From assembly GCA_027484985.1 (NCBI GenBank), contig JAIXRW010000060.1, forward strand, positions 1-54,636: a stretch of DNA of 54,636 nt, given 5' to 3'. A program made the position numbers and the translations under genes. Each line of letters starts with the position of its first letter. The stretch's first letter is position 1. The notes beneath the pieces are model-generated. The model had not been told where the DNA came from and searched no databases. It saw only the letters and a list, made by a program, of their open reading frames with translations. This DNA is from Rhodobacter sp. GTDB taxonomy: Bacteria; Pseudomonadota; Alphaproteobacteria; Rhodobacterales; Rhodobacteraceae. Below, piece after piece: positions 34,012 through 43,614 of the stretch.

Positions 34012-34983
34012 ATGACCGCGCAAGCACCGGCCCGTACCACGCTGACGGGCATCCTTTTGGCCCTTGGCGGCAGCGCGACGCTGTCGGTCAACGATCTGGC
34101 CATCAAGTTCCTGTCAGGCTCTTACGCCCTGCATCAGGTGATCCTGATCCGTGCCTGTATCGGCATGGTGTTCCTGCTTGTGCTGATGAAAGTCTCGGGC
34201 ACGGGTCTGCGGCAGGTGCTGACGCGCCGCCCAAAGGATCACATGATCCGCGTCACCTTCGTGCTGTTCTCGAATCTGTGCTACTTCCTTGGCCTTGCCG
34301 CCCTGCCCTTGGCCGATGCCGTGGCCATCGCCTTCGTCTCGCCGCTGCTGGTCACGCTTTTGTCGATCCTTGTGCTGGGCGAAAGGGTCGGGCCGCGGCG
34401 CTGGGCGGCGGTGGCGGTGGGGATGCTGGGGGTGATCGTGCTGTTGCGCCCCGGATCGGGGGTGATCCAACCTGCCGCGATCCTCGTCCTTGTTTCGGCC
34501 TTTTGCTATGCGTCCAGCCATATGATGACACGGCGGATGAAGGACAGCGAATCTGCCATGACGCTGTCCTTCTATGTGCAATGCGGCTTTATCACCCTGT
34601 CCACGCTGATGGGGCTAACCGTGGGGCAAGGGCAGTTCGCGGGGTCCGACAATGCCTCGGTCGCCTTTTTGCTGCGGCCTTGGGTCTGGCCGCCACTGCA
34701 TGACCTGCCGTGGTTCCTTGCCACCGGCCTTGCCGTGGCCATCGGCGGGCTAATGGTATCGCAGGCCTACCGGTTGCTGGAAGCGGCCCTTGTGGCGCCG
34801 TTCGAATATGCCTCGATGCCGCTTGCCATCTTTTGGGGGGTCGTGGTCTTTGGCCAATGGCCCGACCACACCGCCGCGGCGGGGATTGCGCTTATCTGTG
34901 GCGCGGGTCTTTATACCCTCTGGCGCGAAACGGTGCATCGCAAGAAGGACGTGACCGGTGATCCCCGAGGCAGTGATCTTTGA
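34012..34983 (+). CDS. EamA/DMT-superfamily transporter
   Basis: 323 residues with about ten membrane helices in two EamA repeats. The first repeat includes SVNDLAIKFLSGSYALHQVILIRACIGMVFLLVLM and ALPLADAVAIAFVSPLLVTLLSILVLGERVGPRRW; the second ends in SQAYRLLEAALVAPFEYASMPLAIFWGVVVFGQWPD. Members export or import metabolites such as amino acids, and the substrate here is unknown. Its 3' end overlaps the HAD gene by 26 nt. Confidence 0.92.
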   Translation: MTAQAPARTTLTGILLALGGSATLSVNDLAIKFLSGSYALHQVILIRACIGMVFLLVLMKVSGTGLRQVLTRRPKDHMIRVTFVLFSNLCYFLGLAALPLADAVAIAFVSPLLVTLLSILVLGERVGPRRWAAVAVGMLGVIVLLRPGSGVIQPAAILVLVSAFCYASSHMMTRRMKDSESAMTLSFYVQCGFITLSTLMGLTVGQGQFAGSDNASVAFLLRPWVWPPLHDLPWFLATGLAVAIGGLMVSQAYRLLEAALVAPFEYASMPLAIFWGVVVFGQWPDHTAAAGIALICGAGLYTLWRETVHRKKDVTGDPRGSDL

Positions 34984-35581
34984 CATCGGCAATGTGCTGA
35001 CCCGCTGGCAGCCCGAGGCGTTTTTCGACCGCGTGATCGGCGCCGACCGCCGCCGCGCGCTGTTTGCCGCCGTGGACCTGCATCACATGAACGATCTGGT
35101 CGATGCCGGCGCCGCCTTTCGCGACACCGTCTATGACTGGGCCGCGCGCCACCCCGCATGGGCGGACGACATCCGCCTGTGGCATGACCGCTGGATCGAG
35201 CTTGCCAGCCCGCGCATCGACGGGTCTGTCGCCTTGCAGCGGGCGCTGCGGGCCAAGGGCGTGCCGGTCTTTGCGCTGACGAATTTCGGGCGCGACACGT
35301 TCGAACATGCCTTGCCCCGTATGGATTTCCTGTCCGATTTCGACCGCCTTTATGTCTCGGGCCGGATGGGCGTGATCAAACCCGATCCGCGCATCTACGA
35401 GATGGTCGAGGCCGATTGCGGCATCGCGCCCGACCGGCTGCTGTTCACCGACGACCGCGCCGACAACATCACCGCCGCCGCCCGCCGAGGCTGGCGCACG
35501 CATCAATTCGAAAGCTGGCAGGGCTGGGCGCGGCGACTGGTCGCCGAAGGTCTGCTGACAGAAGCCGAGGCAGGGTTATGA
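34958..35581 (+). CDS. HAD-family hydrolase (HAD-IA, YihX-like), GTG start
   Basis: 207 residues. Motif I AVIFDIGNVLTRWQPEAFF, motif II VFALTNFG, conserved Lys MGVIKPDPRIYEMV and motif IV LLFTDDRADNITAAARRGW. The DIGNVL and TNF forms are typical of the YihX/2-haloacid-dehalogenase-like group (sugar-phosphate phosphatases among them). The GTG at 34958 overlaps the transporter gene by 26 nt. The stop overlaps the next start (ATGA). Confidence 0.9.
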   Translation: MIPEAVIFDIGNVLTRWQPEAFFDRVIGADRRRALFAAVDLHHMNDLVDAGAAFRDTVYDWAARHPAWADDIRLWHDRWIELASPRIDGSVALQRALRAKGVPVFALTNFGRDTFEHALPRMDFLSDFDRLYVSGRMGVIKPDPRIYEMVEADCGIAPDRLLFTDDRADNITAAARRGWRTHQFESWQGWARRLVAEGLLTEAEAGL

Positions 35582-36507
35582 GCATCGACATCATCGGAAA
35601 AGACGCCGAATCCCTGCTGTCATGGCAGGGCATCACCGCCGCGCTCGAGGCTGGCCATCGCCTGCCACGGGCCGAGATCAAGGACCTGTTCCTTTATCAC
35701 GGCGGCGATACCCTGCTGAACCGTGCGGCTTGGATCGACGGGCTGGCGCAGCTGGTCAAGGTGGCCACGGTCTTTCCGGGCAATGGGGCGCTGGGTCTGC
35801 CCAGCATCAATGGCGCGGTGAACCTGTTTGACGACCGCACGGGCGCCCTGCTGGCGCTGGTCGATTTCCATCTGGTGACAAAGTGGAAGACGGCGGGTGA
35901 CAGCCTGCTTGCCGCCAAATACCTTGCCCGTCCGGGGGCGCGGATCATCCTTCTGGTCGGGGCGGGCACGGTCGCCCGTTCGATGGTTGATGCCTATTCC
36001 TCGCATTTTCCCGAAGCGCACTTTCTGGTCTGGAACCGCAGCCCCGCCCCGGCCAAGGCGATGGCGGCGGCCGACCCGCGCGTTACGGCGGTGGACGATC
36101 TGGCGGGCGCCGTGGCGCAGGCCGATATCATCTGCACCGCCACCATGGCCAAGGAACCGCTGGTCAGGGGCGCATGGCTGCGCCCGGGCCAGCACCTTGA
36201 CCTGATCGGCGCCTATCGCCCCGACATGCGCGAGGTGGATGACGACGCCTTGGCCCGCGGCGCGATCTTCGTCGATTCCCGCGCCACCACGATCCACCAT
36301 ATCGGGGAACTCAAAGACCCCATCGCCCGCGGTGTAATAACCGAATCCGACATCCGCGCCGATTTCTACGATCTGGCAGGCGGCACCTTCCGCCGCGCCT
36401 CGGCGGAGGAGATCACCATCGCCAAGAATGGCGGCGGGGCGCATCTTGACCTGATGACCGCGCATTACATCCTGCGGGCATGGGAAGGGCGCGGTCGCAC
36501 ACCATAG
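35578..36507 (+). CDS. ornithine cyclodeaminase / mu-crystallin family protein
   Basis: 309 residues. Substrate-binding N-terminal part with LFLYHGGDTLLNRAAWIDG and KVATVFPGNGALGLPSINGAVNLFDDRTGALLALVD, then a Rossmann domain IILLVGAGTVARSMVDAYSSHFP and ADIICTATMAKEPLVRGAWLRPGQHLDLIGAYRPDMREVDD. Families sharing this fold include ornithine cyclodeaminase, alanine dehydrogenase and ketimine reductase; which one applies cannot be read here. Coupled to the HAD gene by an ATGA overlap. Confidence 0.9.
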   Translation: MSIDIIGKDAESLLSWQGITAALEAGHRLPRAEIKDLFLYHGGDTLLNRAAWIDGLAQLVKVATVFPGNGALGLPSINGAVNLFDDRTGALLALVDFHLVTKWKTAGDSLLAAKYLARPGARIILLVGAGTVARSMVDAYSSHFPEAHFLVWNRSPAPAKAMAAADPRVTAVDDLAGAVAQADIICTATMAKEPLVRGAWLRPGQHLDLIGAYRPDMREVDDDALARGAIFVDSRATTIHHIGELKDPIARGVITESDIRADFYDLAGGTFRRASAEEITIAKNGGGAHLDLMTAHYILRAWEGRGRTP

Positions 36508-36625
36508 TGCCATCAGGCGCAGGCGGCGCGCGCCGCCTACGGGCCATGCGCCTGAAAGAACCCGGAACCTTGCCCGCCTTTCGTGCGTTCAGCCACAAAG
36601 GCCATTCCGGCCAAAAGGAACGCCC

Positions 36626-36877
36626 ATGTCCATCATCTGGACCATCCTCATCGGCTTTCTTGCTGGCGTGATCGCCAAGCTGGTCACTCCGGGCCAGAAT
36701 GAACCTTCGGGCTTCATCCTGACCACGCTGCTGGGCATTGTCGGCGCCTTTGTCGCCACCTTTCTGGGCCAGTCGCTGGGCTGGTATGGCCCGAACGAAG
36801 GCGCGGGCATCATCGCGGCCATCGTGGGCGCGGTGATCGTGCTTTTGGTCTGGGGCGGCATCGCGCGCCGCAAGTGA
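36626..36877 (+). CDS. GlsB/YeaQ/YmgE-family small membrane protein
   Basis: 83 residues, three membrane helices. MSIIWTILIGFLAGVIAKLVTPGQNEPSGFILTTLLGIVGAFVATFLGQ matches the transglycosylase-associated/GlsB family, linked in several bacteria to general stress and stationary-phase responses. GGAACG lies upstream of the ATG at 36626. Single gene with its own short leader, convergent with the ABC importer operon. Confidence 0.92.
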   Translation: MSIIWTILIGFLAGVIAKLVTPGQNEPSGFILTTLLGIVGAFVATFLGQSLGWYGPNEGAGIIAAIVGAVIVLLVWGGIARRK

Positions 36878-36939
36878 CCCTTCCGCCAGCCGCAGCACAA
36901 AGGCACCGCAGGGCGCGGCACCGGCTGACCCGCCACGCC

Positions 36940-37992
36940 TTAGGCTGACAGGCGCAACACCTCGTCGGTCGCAACGGTCAGGCCGATCGGGCCGCCCACC
37001 GTGACGGTCGCCGCCAGATCGCGGGCAAAGCAATCGACAAGCACTGTCATCGCCCCGCAGGCCACATGCAGCCGCGTAAAGGCGCCCATAAACTCGACAT
37101 GCCGCACGATGCCGCGCAGCCCGTCCCCTTCAACCGCCACGGGCCGCAGCGATTGCGGCCGCACGGCGACAGACAGTCTTTCGCCCGCCTGCGCGCCAAA
37201 TCCGTCGGGCAAGGGCAGACGCCCGCCCGCACAGTCCAGATAGGCGCCCCCGTCCCTGCCCACCTGTCCTTCGATGACATTCAGCGTCCCGATGAACCCC
37301 GCGACAAAACGGGTCGCGGGTTGGTTGTAAATCTCGACCGGCGTTCCGATCTGCTCGGCCCGCCCGCCATTCATCACCACGATCCGGTCCGACATTGACA
37401 GCGCCTCTTCCTGATCATGGGTCACGAACAGGGTGGTAATCCCAAGCTGGCGCTGGATCGTGCGGATTTCCGTACGCAGCGCCACGCGGATCTTGGCATC
37501 CAGCGCCGACAGCGGTTCGTCCAGCAACAACACACGCGGTCGCGGCGCGATGGCCCGTGCAAGGGCGACGCGCTGTTGCTGGCCGCCCGACAACTGATAG
37601 GGATAGCGCGCCTTCAGCGCCGCCAGCCCGACCATGTCCAGCATCTCCTCCACCCGCCGCGCAATCGCGGCCGGTGCGGTCTTGGCCACGCGCAGGCCAA
37701 AGGCCACGTTCTCGGCCACGGTCAGGTTCGGGAACAGCGCGTAAGACTGGAACACCATGCCGATCTGGCGCTGGTTTGCCCGCAGCCGCAACTGGCTTTG
37801 CCCCTCGATGCGGATATCGCCGCTGTCGGGCGTCTCGAAACCGGCGACCATCCGGAGCACGGTCGTCTTGCCGCATCCCGAAGGGCCCAGCAAGGACACG
37901 AATTCCCCCATGCCAAGGGCAAGGTCGAAATCGCGGACCACCGTTGTCGGTCCAAAGCTTTTGCCCAGTGAGGTCAGGTCGATAAAGGCCAT
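36940..37992 (-). CDS. ABC transporter ATP-binding protein (PotA/FbpC-type)
   Basis: 350 residues. The ATPase domain has Walker A GPSGCGKTT, Q-loop QIGMVFQSYALFPNLTVAENVAFGL, signature LSGGQQQRVALARA, Walker B LLLDEPLSALD and H-loop VTHDQEEAL. The C-terminal TOBE-like domain (about 240-350) includes FIGTLNVIEGQV. It is the last gene of a four-gene importer, 5 nt after a permease stop. Type: spermidine/putrescine, iron(III) or 2-aminoethylphosphonate class. Confidence 0.92.
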   Translation of the reverse strand: MAFIDLTSLGKSFGPTTVVRDFDLALGMGEFVSLLGPSGCGKTTVLRMVAGFETPDSGDIRIEGQSQLRLRANQRQIGMVFQSYALFPNLTVAENVAFGLRVAKTAPAAIARRVEEMLDMVGLAALKARYPYQLSGGQQQRVALARAIAPRPRVLLLDEPLSALDAKIRVALRTEIRTIQRQLGITTLFVTHDQEEALSMSDRIVVMNGGRAEQIGTPVEIYNQPATRFVAGFIGTLNVIEGQVGRDGGAYLDCAGGRLPLPDGFGAQAGERLSVAVRPQSLRPVAVEGDGLRGIVRHVEFMGAFTRLHVACGAMTVLVDCFARDLAATVTVGGPIGLTVATDEVLRLSA

Positions 37993-37997
37993 CTGCG

Positions 37998-38780
37998 TCA
38001 GACTTTCGTAAAGCGGGTGCGCCGCGCAAGGAACTGGATCACCGCCATGCTGGCCCATGTCATGCCAAAGGCGATCACGGCCAAGGCTGCGGGTTCATAG
38101 GCGCGGTTGCTGCCCATCCAGACCATATAGGGGCCAAAGGCGGGGCGGTTCAGCAAGGCGGCGATGACATATTCGCCGATGACGATGGCAAAGGTCAGAA
38201 AGGCCCCCGACAGAATGGCCACGGCGATATTGGGCAGGATCACCCGCGCCAGCACCGTCACCCACCCCGCCCCAAGGCTTTGCGCGGCTTCGGTCAGCGT
38301 GCGCACATCGATGGCCCGCAGGCCGGTATCGATGGCGCGGTACATATAGGGCAGCGACAGGGTGGCATATCCGGCGGCCAGCAGGAAATCCGTCCCGCGT
38401 GACGACCCCGTCAAGGGCAGGATCGACGCGGTGTTGAACAACCGGATATAGCCAAACACGATGATGATCGGCGGAATCACCAGCGGCAACAGCGTGATGA
38501 ACTCGACCACGGGGCGCAGGCGCGGCATTTTCAGCCGCACCCAGAACGCCGTCGGCGCGACGATCAGCACACCCAGCACCACGGTCGCCACCGACAGGAT
38601 CAGCGAATAGGCCAGGGTCTGCTGGAATTGCGGATCGCCCAACACGTTGCGATAGGCATCCAGCGAATAGACCCCCCGCCGCGCCCGAAGCGAAAACTCC
38701 AGCGTTCCCACCAGCGGCAGCAGGAAGTACACGGCGGCAAGAATGAACACCGCCCATGACCCGATGCGCTTGGCCGTCAT
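37998..38780 (-). CDS. ABC transporter permease (PotC/PhnV-like)
   Basis: 260 residues with six membrane helices and the EAA loop LTEAAQSLGAGWVTVLARVILPNI that contacts the ATPase. The ATG at 38780 overlaps the upstream permease stop (ATGA); a GTG at 38789 is an alternative. Paired with the other permease to form a heterodimeric channel. Confidence 0.92.
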   Translation of the reverse strand: MTAKRIGSWAVFILAAVYFLLPLVGTLEFSLRARRGVYSLDAYRNVLGDPQFQQTLAYSLILSVATVVLGVLIVAPTAFWVRLKMPRLRPVVEFITLLPLVIPPIIIVFGYIRLFNTASILPLTGSSRGTDFLLAAGYATLSLPYMYRAIDTGLRAIDVRTLTEAAQSLGAGWVTVLARVILPNIAVAILSGAFLTFAIVIGEYVIAALLNRPAFGPYMVWMGSNRAYEPAALAVIAFGMTWASMAVIQFLARRTRFTKV

Positions 38781-39649
38781 TTCTGCCACCGTTCCGCGCG
38801 CAGGCGCAGCCAGATATAGATGACATTCGCGCCCCCGGTCAGCGCGATCATGGCAAAGGCGATGGCATAGCCGATATGGGGGTCTTGCAAGACATCACCG
38901 CGAATCTGCGCGAACAGGATGATCGGCAGGATCGACAGCGCCGACCCCGTCAGTGCCATCGCTGTCGCCACCGCGCCAAAGGCATTGGCGAAAAGCAGCG
39001 CGAAAGCGCCCAGCAGCGACGGCCACAGCACCGGCAGCGCCACCATCCGCCAATACTGCACCCCGCTTGCCCCAAGGCTTTCCGCCGCCTCGCGCCACTC
39101 GCCGCGCAGCCCGTCCAATGCGGGGCTGATGATCAGAACCATAAGCGGGATCTGGAAATAGAGATAGGCCATGGTCAGGCCCGTGAAACTGGTCAGGTTG
39201 AAGCCGGTCGCATAGATGTTGATGCCGAACCAGTCGCGCGCCAACACCGTCACCAGACCCAGCCGCCCCAGCGTGGCGATAAAGGCAAAGGCCAGCGGCA
39301 CGCCCGCGAAATTCGACGCAACGCCCGAAAAGGTCATCACCGCATCGCGCAACACGGGGGGCAATCCGCCCCGCACCACCGCCCCCGCCACCATCAGGCC
39401 CGCAATCGTGCCCAGAAACGCCGTCCACAGGCTGATCCGCAACGACAGCCCAAGCGCCGCAAGGATCGGGCCCGACATCAGCAATGACAGATTGGCCAAG
39501 GTCAGGCTGCCATCAGGCCGCGTAAAGGCCCCGATCACCACATGCAGCGTCGGCAGGATCAGAAAAACCAGCGCAAAGACGAAAAACGGCAGAACCCCCA
39601 GCCAAAGCGAAAGGGTGCGTTCCAACCGGACTGAAAAAGGGGAAACCAT
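38777..39649 (-). CDS. ABC transporter permease (PotB/PhnU-like)
   Basis: 290 residues with six membrane helices and the EAA loop REAAESLGASGVQYWRMVALPVLWPS. The first helix follows MVSPFSVRLERTLSLWLGVLPFFVFALVFLILPTLH. It comes after the strong terminator hairpin at 39669-39698, so only a share of transcripts from the binding-protein gene should reach it. Confidence 0.92.
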   Translation of the reverse strand: MVSPFSVRLERTLSLWLGVLPFFVFALVFLILPTLHVVIGAFTRPDGSLTLANLSLLMSGPILAALGLSLRISLWTAFLGTIAGLMVAGAVVRGGLPPVLRDAVMTFSGVASNFAGVPLAFAFIATLGRLGLVTVLARDWFGINIYATGFNLTSFTGLTMAYLYFQIPLMVLIISPALDGLRGEWREAAESLGASGVQYWRMVALPVLWPSLLGAFALLFANAFGAVATAMALTGSALSILPIILFAQIRGDVLQDPHIGYAIAFAMIALTGGANVIYIWLRLRAERWQK

Positions 39650-39668
39650 GGGAGGCCTTGAAAAAAGG

Positions 39669-39698
39669 GCCCCCGCGTCCGATCCGGGACGCGGGGGC
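39669..39698 (-). terminator. intrinsic terminator between binding-protein and permease genes
   Basis: Read on the minus strand, an 11- to 12-bp GC stem (39669-39680 with 39687-39698, 6-nt loop) is followed by CC and a run of six T (39661-39666). It sits 16 nt after the binding-protein stop. This is the usual arrangement for making far more binding protein than membrane components. Confidence 0.85.
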
Positions 39699-39713
39699 TG
39701 TGGTCAGAACCGC

Positions 39714-40820
39714 TTATTCGGCAACCTGCGCGCCGACCATCTCGTCCCACTTGCCGGACACGACTTCCTTGTTGGCCGACTGCTGTTCGACCGACGGGAA
39801 AACGGCGCGGGCATAGGCTTCGGCGGGCGGCAGCGCGTCAAGCAGCTCTTGCGGAACTTCGCCAGCCGCGACCATCTTGTTGAAGCGCGCCGTGTGGCAA
39901 TAGCCCTTTACATAGCCGTTCTGCCCTTCGTTCGAGAACAGATGCTCCATCCACAGCTTGGCGGCGTTCGGGTGCGGCGCATAGGCGCTGATCGCCTGCA
40001 CATAAACGCCCGCCAGAACCGGCCCCTCGGGGATCACCACCTCGACCGGCGGGTTGCCGGCAAGCTGGTCGCGCCACGACAGCAGGTTGTAATCCCATGC
40101 CGCGACGATCGGCGTCTGGCCCTGCGCAATGGTGCCCGACTTGCCCGAGACGGGAACGAAATTGCCCGCCTTGTTCAGCTCGGCCATGAATTCCAGCCCC
40201 TTGGTGCCCGAGGCTTCGCCCGGCTCGGCCCCACGCGACAGACCCGCCGACATGATGGCAAGGATCGCCTGGTTCGACGCACGCGGATCGCCGGTCAGCG
40301 CAAAGGCATTGGCATAATCGGCCTTAAGCAGATCGTCCCACTTGGTGGGCGCGGTCTTGACGATGTCGGTGTTCACGCCAAAGGCCATCACGCCGTAATA
40401 GGAACCGGCCCAATAGCCGTCGGCATCCTTGATTTCTGCCGGAATGTCATCCCAGACCGAAACCTTGTAGGGCTGGATCAGGCCTTCTTCCTTGGCCTGC
40501 GGACCAAAGGCCAGACCGACATCGATGACGTCAGGGGCCTGCGGGCCGGTATTGTCTTTGTTGGCGCGGATCGCCTCAAGCTCGTCGGCCGAACCGGCAT
40601 CGGGGTTCAGTTCGTTCACGGTAATCTCGGGATACTTCGCCTTGAACGACGCGATGATCTCGCCGTAATTGCACCAGTCGTGCGGCAGGGCGATCGTGGT
40701 CAGCGCGCCTTCTTTCTTGGCGGCTGCTTCGATATCGGCCAGCGTCTCGGCCGAGGCTGCGGTTGCCGCGAACATCGCCATCAGGCTTACGCCAGAAACC
40801 AGCGCATTCAGGGTTTTCAT
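39714..40820 (-). CDS. ABC transporter periplasmic substrate-binding protein
   Basis: 368 residues. Signal peptide MKTLNALVSGVSLMAMFAATAASAE with cleavage after ASA. The mature protein begins TLADIEAAAKKEGALTTIALPHDWCNYGEIIASF, typical of the iron(III)/2-aminoethylphosphonate/thiamine-type binding proteins, with DVIDVGLAFGPQAKEEGLIQPYKV. The start at 40820 has GGAGA upstream; an earlier in-frame ATG overlaps that site. First gene of the importer. The ligand is undetermined. Confidence 0.92.
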   Translation of the reverse strand: MKTLNALVSGVSLMAMFAATAASAETLADIEAAAKKEGALTTIALPHDWCNYGEIIASFKAKYPEITVNELNPDAGSADELEAIRANKDNTGPQAPDVIDVGLAFGPQAKEEGLIQPYKVSVWDDIPAEIKDADGYWAGSYYGVMAFGVNTDIVKTAPTKWDDLLKADYANAFALTGDPRASNQAILAIMSAGLSRGAEPGEASGTKGLEFMAELNKAGNFVPVSGKSGTIAQGQTPIVAAWDYNLLSWRDQLAGNPPVEVVIPEGPVLAGVYVQAISAYAPHPNAAKLWMEHLFSNEGQNGYVKGYCHTARFNKMVAAGEVPQELLDALPPAEAYARAVFPSVEQQSANKEVVSGKWDEMVGAQVAE

Positions 40821-41062
40821 ATACGTCTCCGTCATTTGGTCGGTCGGGCCATGTGCCCGCGCCGCAGCGCCTCAATAGGCGCTGCCCGTGACGGATTGCC
40901 GACGTTCAGGTAACAGTTTCAACACGATGGCCGATACCGCCCCTGCCTGCGCGCCACCCCGCCGCTGGCCATGCCACAATCGACAGCCCGCCACCCGCAG
41001 CGCAAAACGGCATATGCCGACCGCAACGGCCAGCCATTTCAAAGGATCGGGAAAGTGTGATT

Positions 41063-41139
41063 TGGTCGGAGCGAGAGGATTCGAACCTCCGACCCCCTGC
41101 TCCCGAAGCAGGTGCGCTACCAGACTGCGCTACGCTCCG
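41063..41139 (-). tRNA. tRNA-Pro (anticodon CGG)
   Basis: 77 nt including an encoded CCA 3' end (plus-strand TGG at 41063-41065). The acceptor stem CGGAGCG/CGCTCCG pairs perfectly (41133-41139 with 41067-41073). T-loop GGTTCGAATCC type and anticodon loop TTCGGGA giving CGG, which reads CCG proline codons. Discriminator base A. The upstream stretch 40821-41062 shows no gene. Confidence 0.96.
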
Positions 41140-41196
41140 ACCGTGGGCAGGGGGTTACAGGGACATGGCCCCCTTTGCAAGACCCCGCTCGCACTT

Positions 41197-42156
41197 TCAT
41201 TCGGCCGAACGCCGCTCGAACAGGCGCAGCCATGCGCCCACGCGCGGCTGCATCCCGGTATCGATGCGGCTGCGGTTTTCCAGCACGGGGCGGTTGCTGG
41301 AAACGGCGGGCGTGCCCTCGCGCAGCACGATGTAGATGCCCGACAGGATGATGACGATACTGCCCAGCGCCGTGTTCCAGTCGAGCGATTCCCCGAAAAA
41401 CAGCCAGCCATAGAACACCGCCCACAGCATTTGCGAATATTGCATCGGCGCCACGATCACCGCAGGCGCCACCCGATAGGCGGCAATCGACAAGAACCCC
41501 CCGATCAGCCCCAGCGCGGCCATGGCGGCCAACAGGCCCAGATGCTCGGCCGGCATCGGCTGATAGACAAAGGGCATCGCCGCCCCCATCACCAGAAAAT
41601 TCGCCACCATCGGATACAGCATCAGCACGATCGACCGTTCCGCCTTGCCCACCTTGCGCACGATCACCGATGTCAGCGCGCCAAAGGTTGCCGCCGACAG
41701 CGCCGCCAGATGCCCAAGGCCAAGGTCCACCGTCCCCGGTTGCAGCACGATCAGCACGCCGCCCATGCCTGCGGCCACGGCAAGGCCGCGATGCAGCCCG
41801 ATCCGCTCGCCCAGGATCGGGATCGCCAGCAGTGTGATCAGGATCGGCATGGCGAAAAAGATCGCATAGCACTGCGCCAAGGGCAGCACCGAAAAGGTGT
41901 AGAACCCCGCCAGCCCCGTCAGCACCGCCGAAATGGTGCGGATCGCCGTCCACCACGGATGATTCGGGATCAGCGTGCCATCGGTGCGGTCGCCCATCAG
42001 CAGGATCGTCACCAAGGGAAAGCCCAGCAGCCCCGCGAAGAAGATGATCTGGAACGGCGCATAGCTGGCGCCCAGCGCCTTCACCAGCACGTCATGCGTG
42101 GCGTAAACACCGAAAGAGGCAAGGGAAAGCAATGCGCCGCGCAGATTGCTGTGCAT
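41197..42156 (-). CDS. EamA/DMT-superfamily transporter
   Basis: 319 residues with about ten membrane helices. First EamA repeat LASFGVYATHDVLVKALGASYAPFQIIFFAGLLGFPLVTILLMG, FSVLPLAQCYAIFFAMPILITLLAIPILGERIG; second repeat IAAYRVAPAVIVAPMQYSQMLWAVFYGWLFFGESLDWNTALGSIVIILSG. The chosen ATG is at 42156; the frame is open further up without family resemblance. Related to, but clearly different from, the transporter at 34012. Substrate unknown. Confidence 0.9.
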   Translation of the reverse strand: MHSNLRGALLSLASFGVYATHDVLVKALGASYAPFQIIFFAGLLGFPLVTILLMGDRTDGTLIPNHPWWTAIRTISAVLTGLAGFYTFSVLPLAQCYAIFFAMPILITLLAIPILGERIGLHRGLAVAAGMGGVLIVLQPGTVDLGLGHLAALSAATFGALTSVIVRKVGKAERSIVLMLYPMVANFLVMGAAMPFVYQPMPAEHLGLLAAMAALGLIGGFLSIAAYRVAPAVIVAPMQYSQMLWAVFYGWLFFGESLDWNTALGSIVIILSGIYIVLREGTPAVSSNRPVLENRSRIDTGMQPRVGAWLRLFERRSAE

Positions 42157-42277
42157 GGAATGGCCTGTGCCGCAAGTTGAATGCCGTGCCCCACCCTTAG
42201 GCCCGTTTCGACGCCTTGCGCAAGACGGCGCCACGGCATTTCACCGCGCTGCGGGCGTTATTCCGCAGGCGCGGCAA

Positions 42278-42301
42278 GCGGGGGCGAATGAACGCCCCCG
42301 C
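42278..42301 (-). terminator. GC hairpin downstream of leuB
   Basis: Perfect 9-bp stem GCGGGGGCG (42278-42286) / CGCCCCCGC (42293-42301), loop AATGAA, 7 nt past the leuB stop. The U-run is weak, so termination strength is uncertain. Confidence 0.55.
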
Positions 42302-42308
42302 CCTGTGC

Positions 42309-43415
42309 CTACAGCGAAGCGTCCAGTGCTGCGATGATGGCATCGCCCATTCCGGCGGTCGAAACCGGCACCCCGCCTTCGGGGCCCATCAGGTCGGCGG
42401 TGCGGACCCCGTCGGCCAGCACCTTTTCCACCGCCTTCTCGACACGCGCCGCCTCGTCCTTAAGGTCAAAGCTGTAGCGCAGCGCCATGGCAAAGCTCAG
42501 CACACAGGCGATGGGGTTGGCCTTGCCCTGCCCCGCAATATCGGGGGCCGACCCATGCACGGGTTCATAAAGCGCCTTGGGCCGCCCGTTCGCCATCGGG
42601 CTGCCAAGGCTGGCCGAGGGCAGCATCCCAAGCGATCCGGTCAGCATGGCGGCCATATCCGACAGCACGTCGCCAAACAGGTTGTCGGTCACGATCACGT
42701 CGAACTGCTTGGGCCAGCGGCACAGCTGCATGGCGCCATTGTCGGCATACATGTGGGTAAGCGCGACATCGGGATATTCCTTGTCATGCACTTCCTGCAC
42801 GACCTGCCGCCACAGGATGCCCGATTCCATCACGTTGGCCTTCTCCATCGAGCAGACCTTGTTGTTGCGGCGGCGGGCGAGTTCGAACGCCGACCGCGCC
42901 ACACGGGCAATTTCGCTTTCCGTATAACGCTGGGTGTTGATGCCGACCCGTTCGTTGCCTTCGGTGAAAATCCCGCGCGGTTCACCGAAATAGACGCCGC
43001 TGGTCAGTTCGCGCACGATAACGATATCCAGCCCCGCCACCACATCGCGCTTGAGGCTGGAAAAATCGGCCAGCGCGTCAAAGCACTGCGCGGGGCGCAG
43101 GTTGGAAAACAGGTCCATCTCCTTGCGCAGGCGCAACAGCCCCCGCTCGGGCTTCACGCTGAAATCGAGGTTGTCGTATTTCGGCCCGCCCACGGCGCCC
43201 AGCAGCACGGCATCGACCGCCTGCGCCTTGGCCATCGTGTCGTCATGCAGCGGCGTGCCGTGCTTGTCATAGGCGCAGCCGCCCACCAAATCTTCCGACA
43301 CATCGAAATGGATGCCGCGCTTGGCCCCCATCCAGCTGATGATCTTTTTCACCTCGGCCATGACTTCGGGGCCGATACCGTCACCGGCAAGGATAAGGAG
43401 GGAAGGGTTGGCCAC
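42309..43415 (-). CDS. leuB: 3-isopropylmalate dehydrogenase
   Basis: 368 residues. Oxidative decarboxylation of 3-isopropylmalate in leucine synthesis. [68 protein letters not shown] (with Tyr), [28 protein letters not shown] (Asp ligands) and [20 protein letters not shown] are all intact. leuC and leuD lie at 48097-50136 in the same orientation, about 4.7 kb away, with five genes between. Divergent from the LytTR trio. Confidence 0.96.
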   Translation of the reverse strand: MANPSLLILAGDGIGPEVMAEVKKIISWMGAKRGIHFDVSEDLVGGCAYDKHGTPLHDDTMAKAQAVDAVLLGAVGGPKYDNLDFSVKPERGLLRLRKEMDLFSNLRPAQCFDALADFSSLKRDVVAGLDIVIVRELTSGVYFGEPRGIFTEGNERVGINTQRYTESEIARVARSAFELARRRNNKVCSMEKANVMESGILWRQVVQEVHDKEYPDVALTHMYADNGAMQLCRWPKQFDVIVTDNLFGDVLSDMAAMLTGSLGMLPSASLGSPMANGRPKALYEPVHGSAPDIAGQGKANPIACVLSFAMALRYSFDLKDEAARVEKAVEKVLADGVRTADLMGPEGGVPVSTAGMGDAIIAALDASL

Positions 43416-43614
43416 GGGGCGCGCTCCTGCAAAACATGGGGTTTTCCGTTGGCCGTGGCCTAGCCGCTTGCCCCCCGCTGGTCAAGTCGCGCAACGGGCG
43501 CGCGGCCCTGCGCGGGCGATCCGGCCGAAAGATACCAGATCTTCACATTTACTATCCGAATAGGTGCTTGCCCGCCCGTTAGGGAATGCTACCGTATCAG
43601 TGTGAGGGTGGAAC

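Noticed and set aside
40888..42180. Plus-strand frame of 430 codons across the tRNA and the EamA gene
   Set aside because: It reads through tRNA-Pro (giving the familiar GARGFEPPTP peptide) and then mirrors the transporter.
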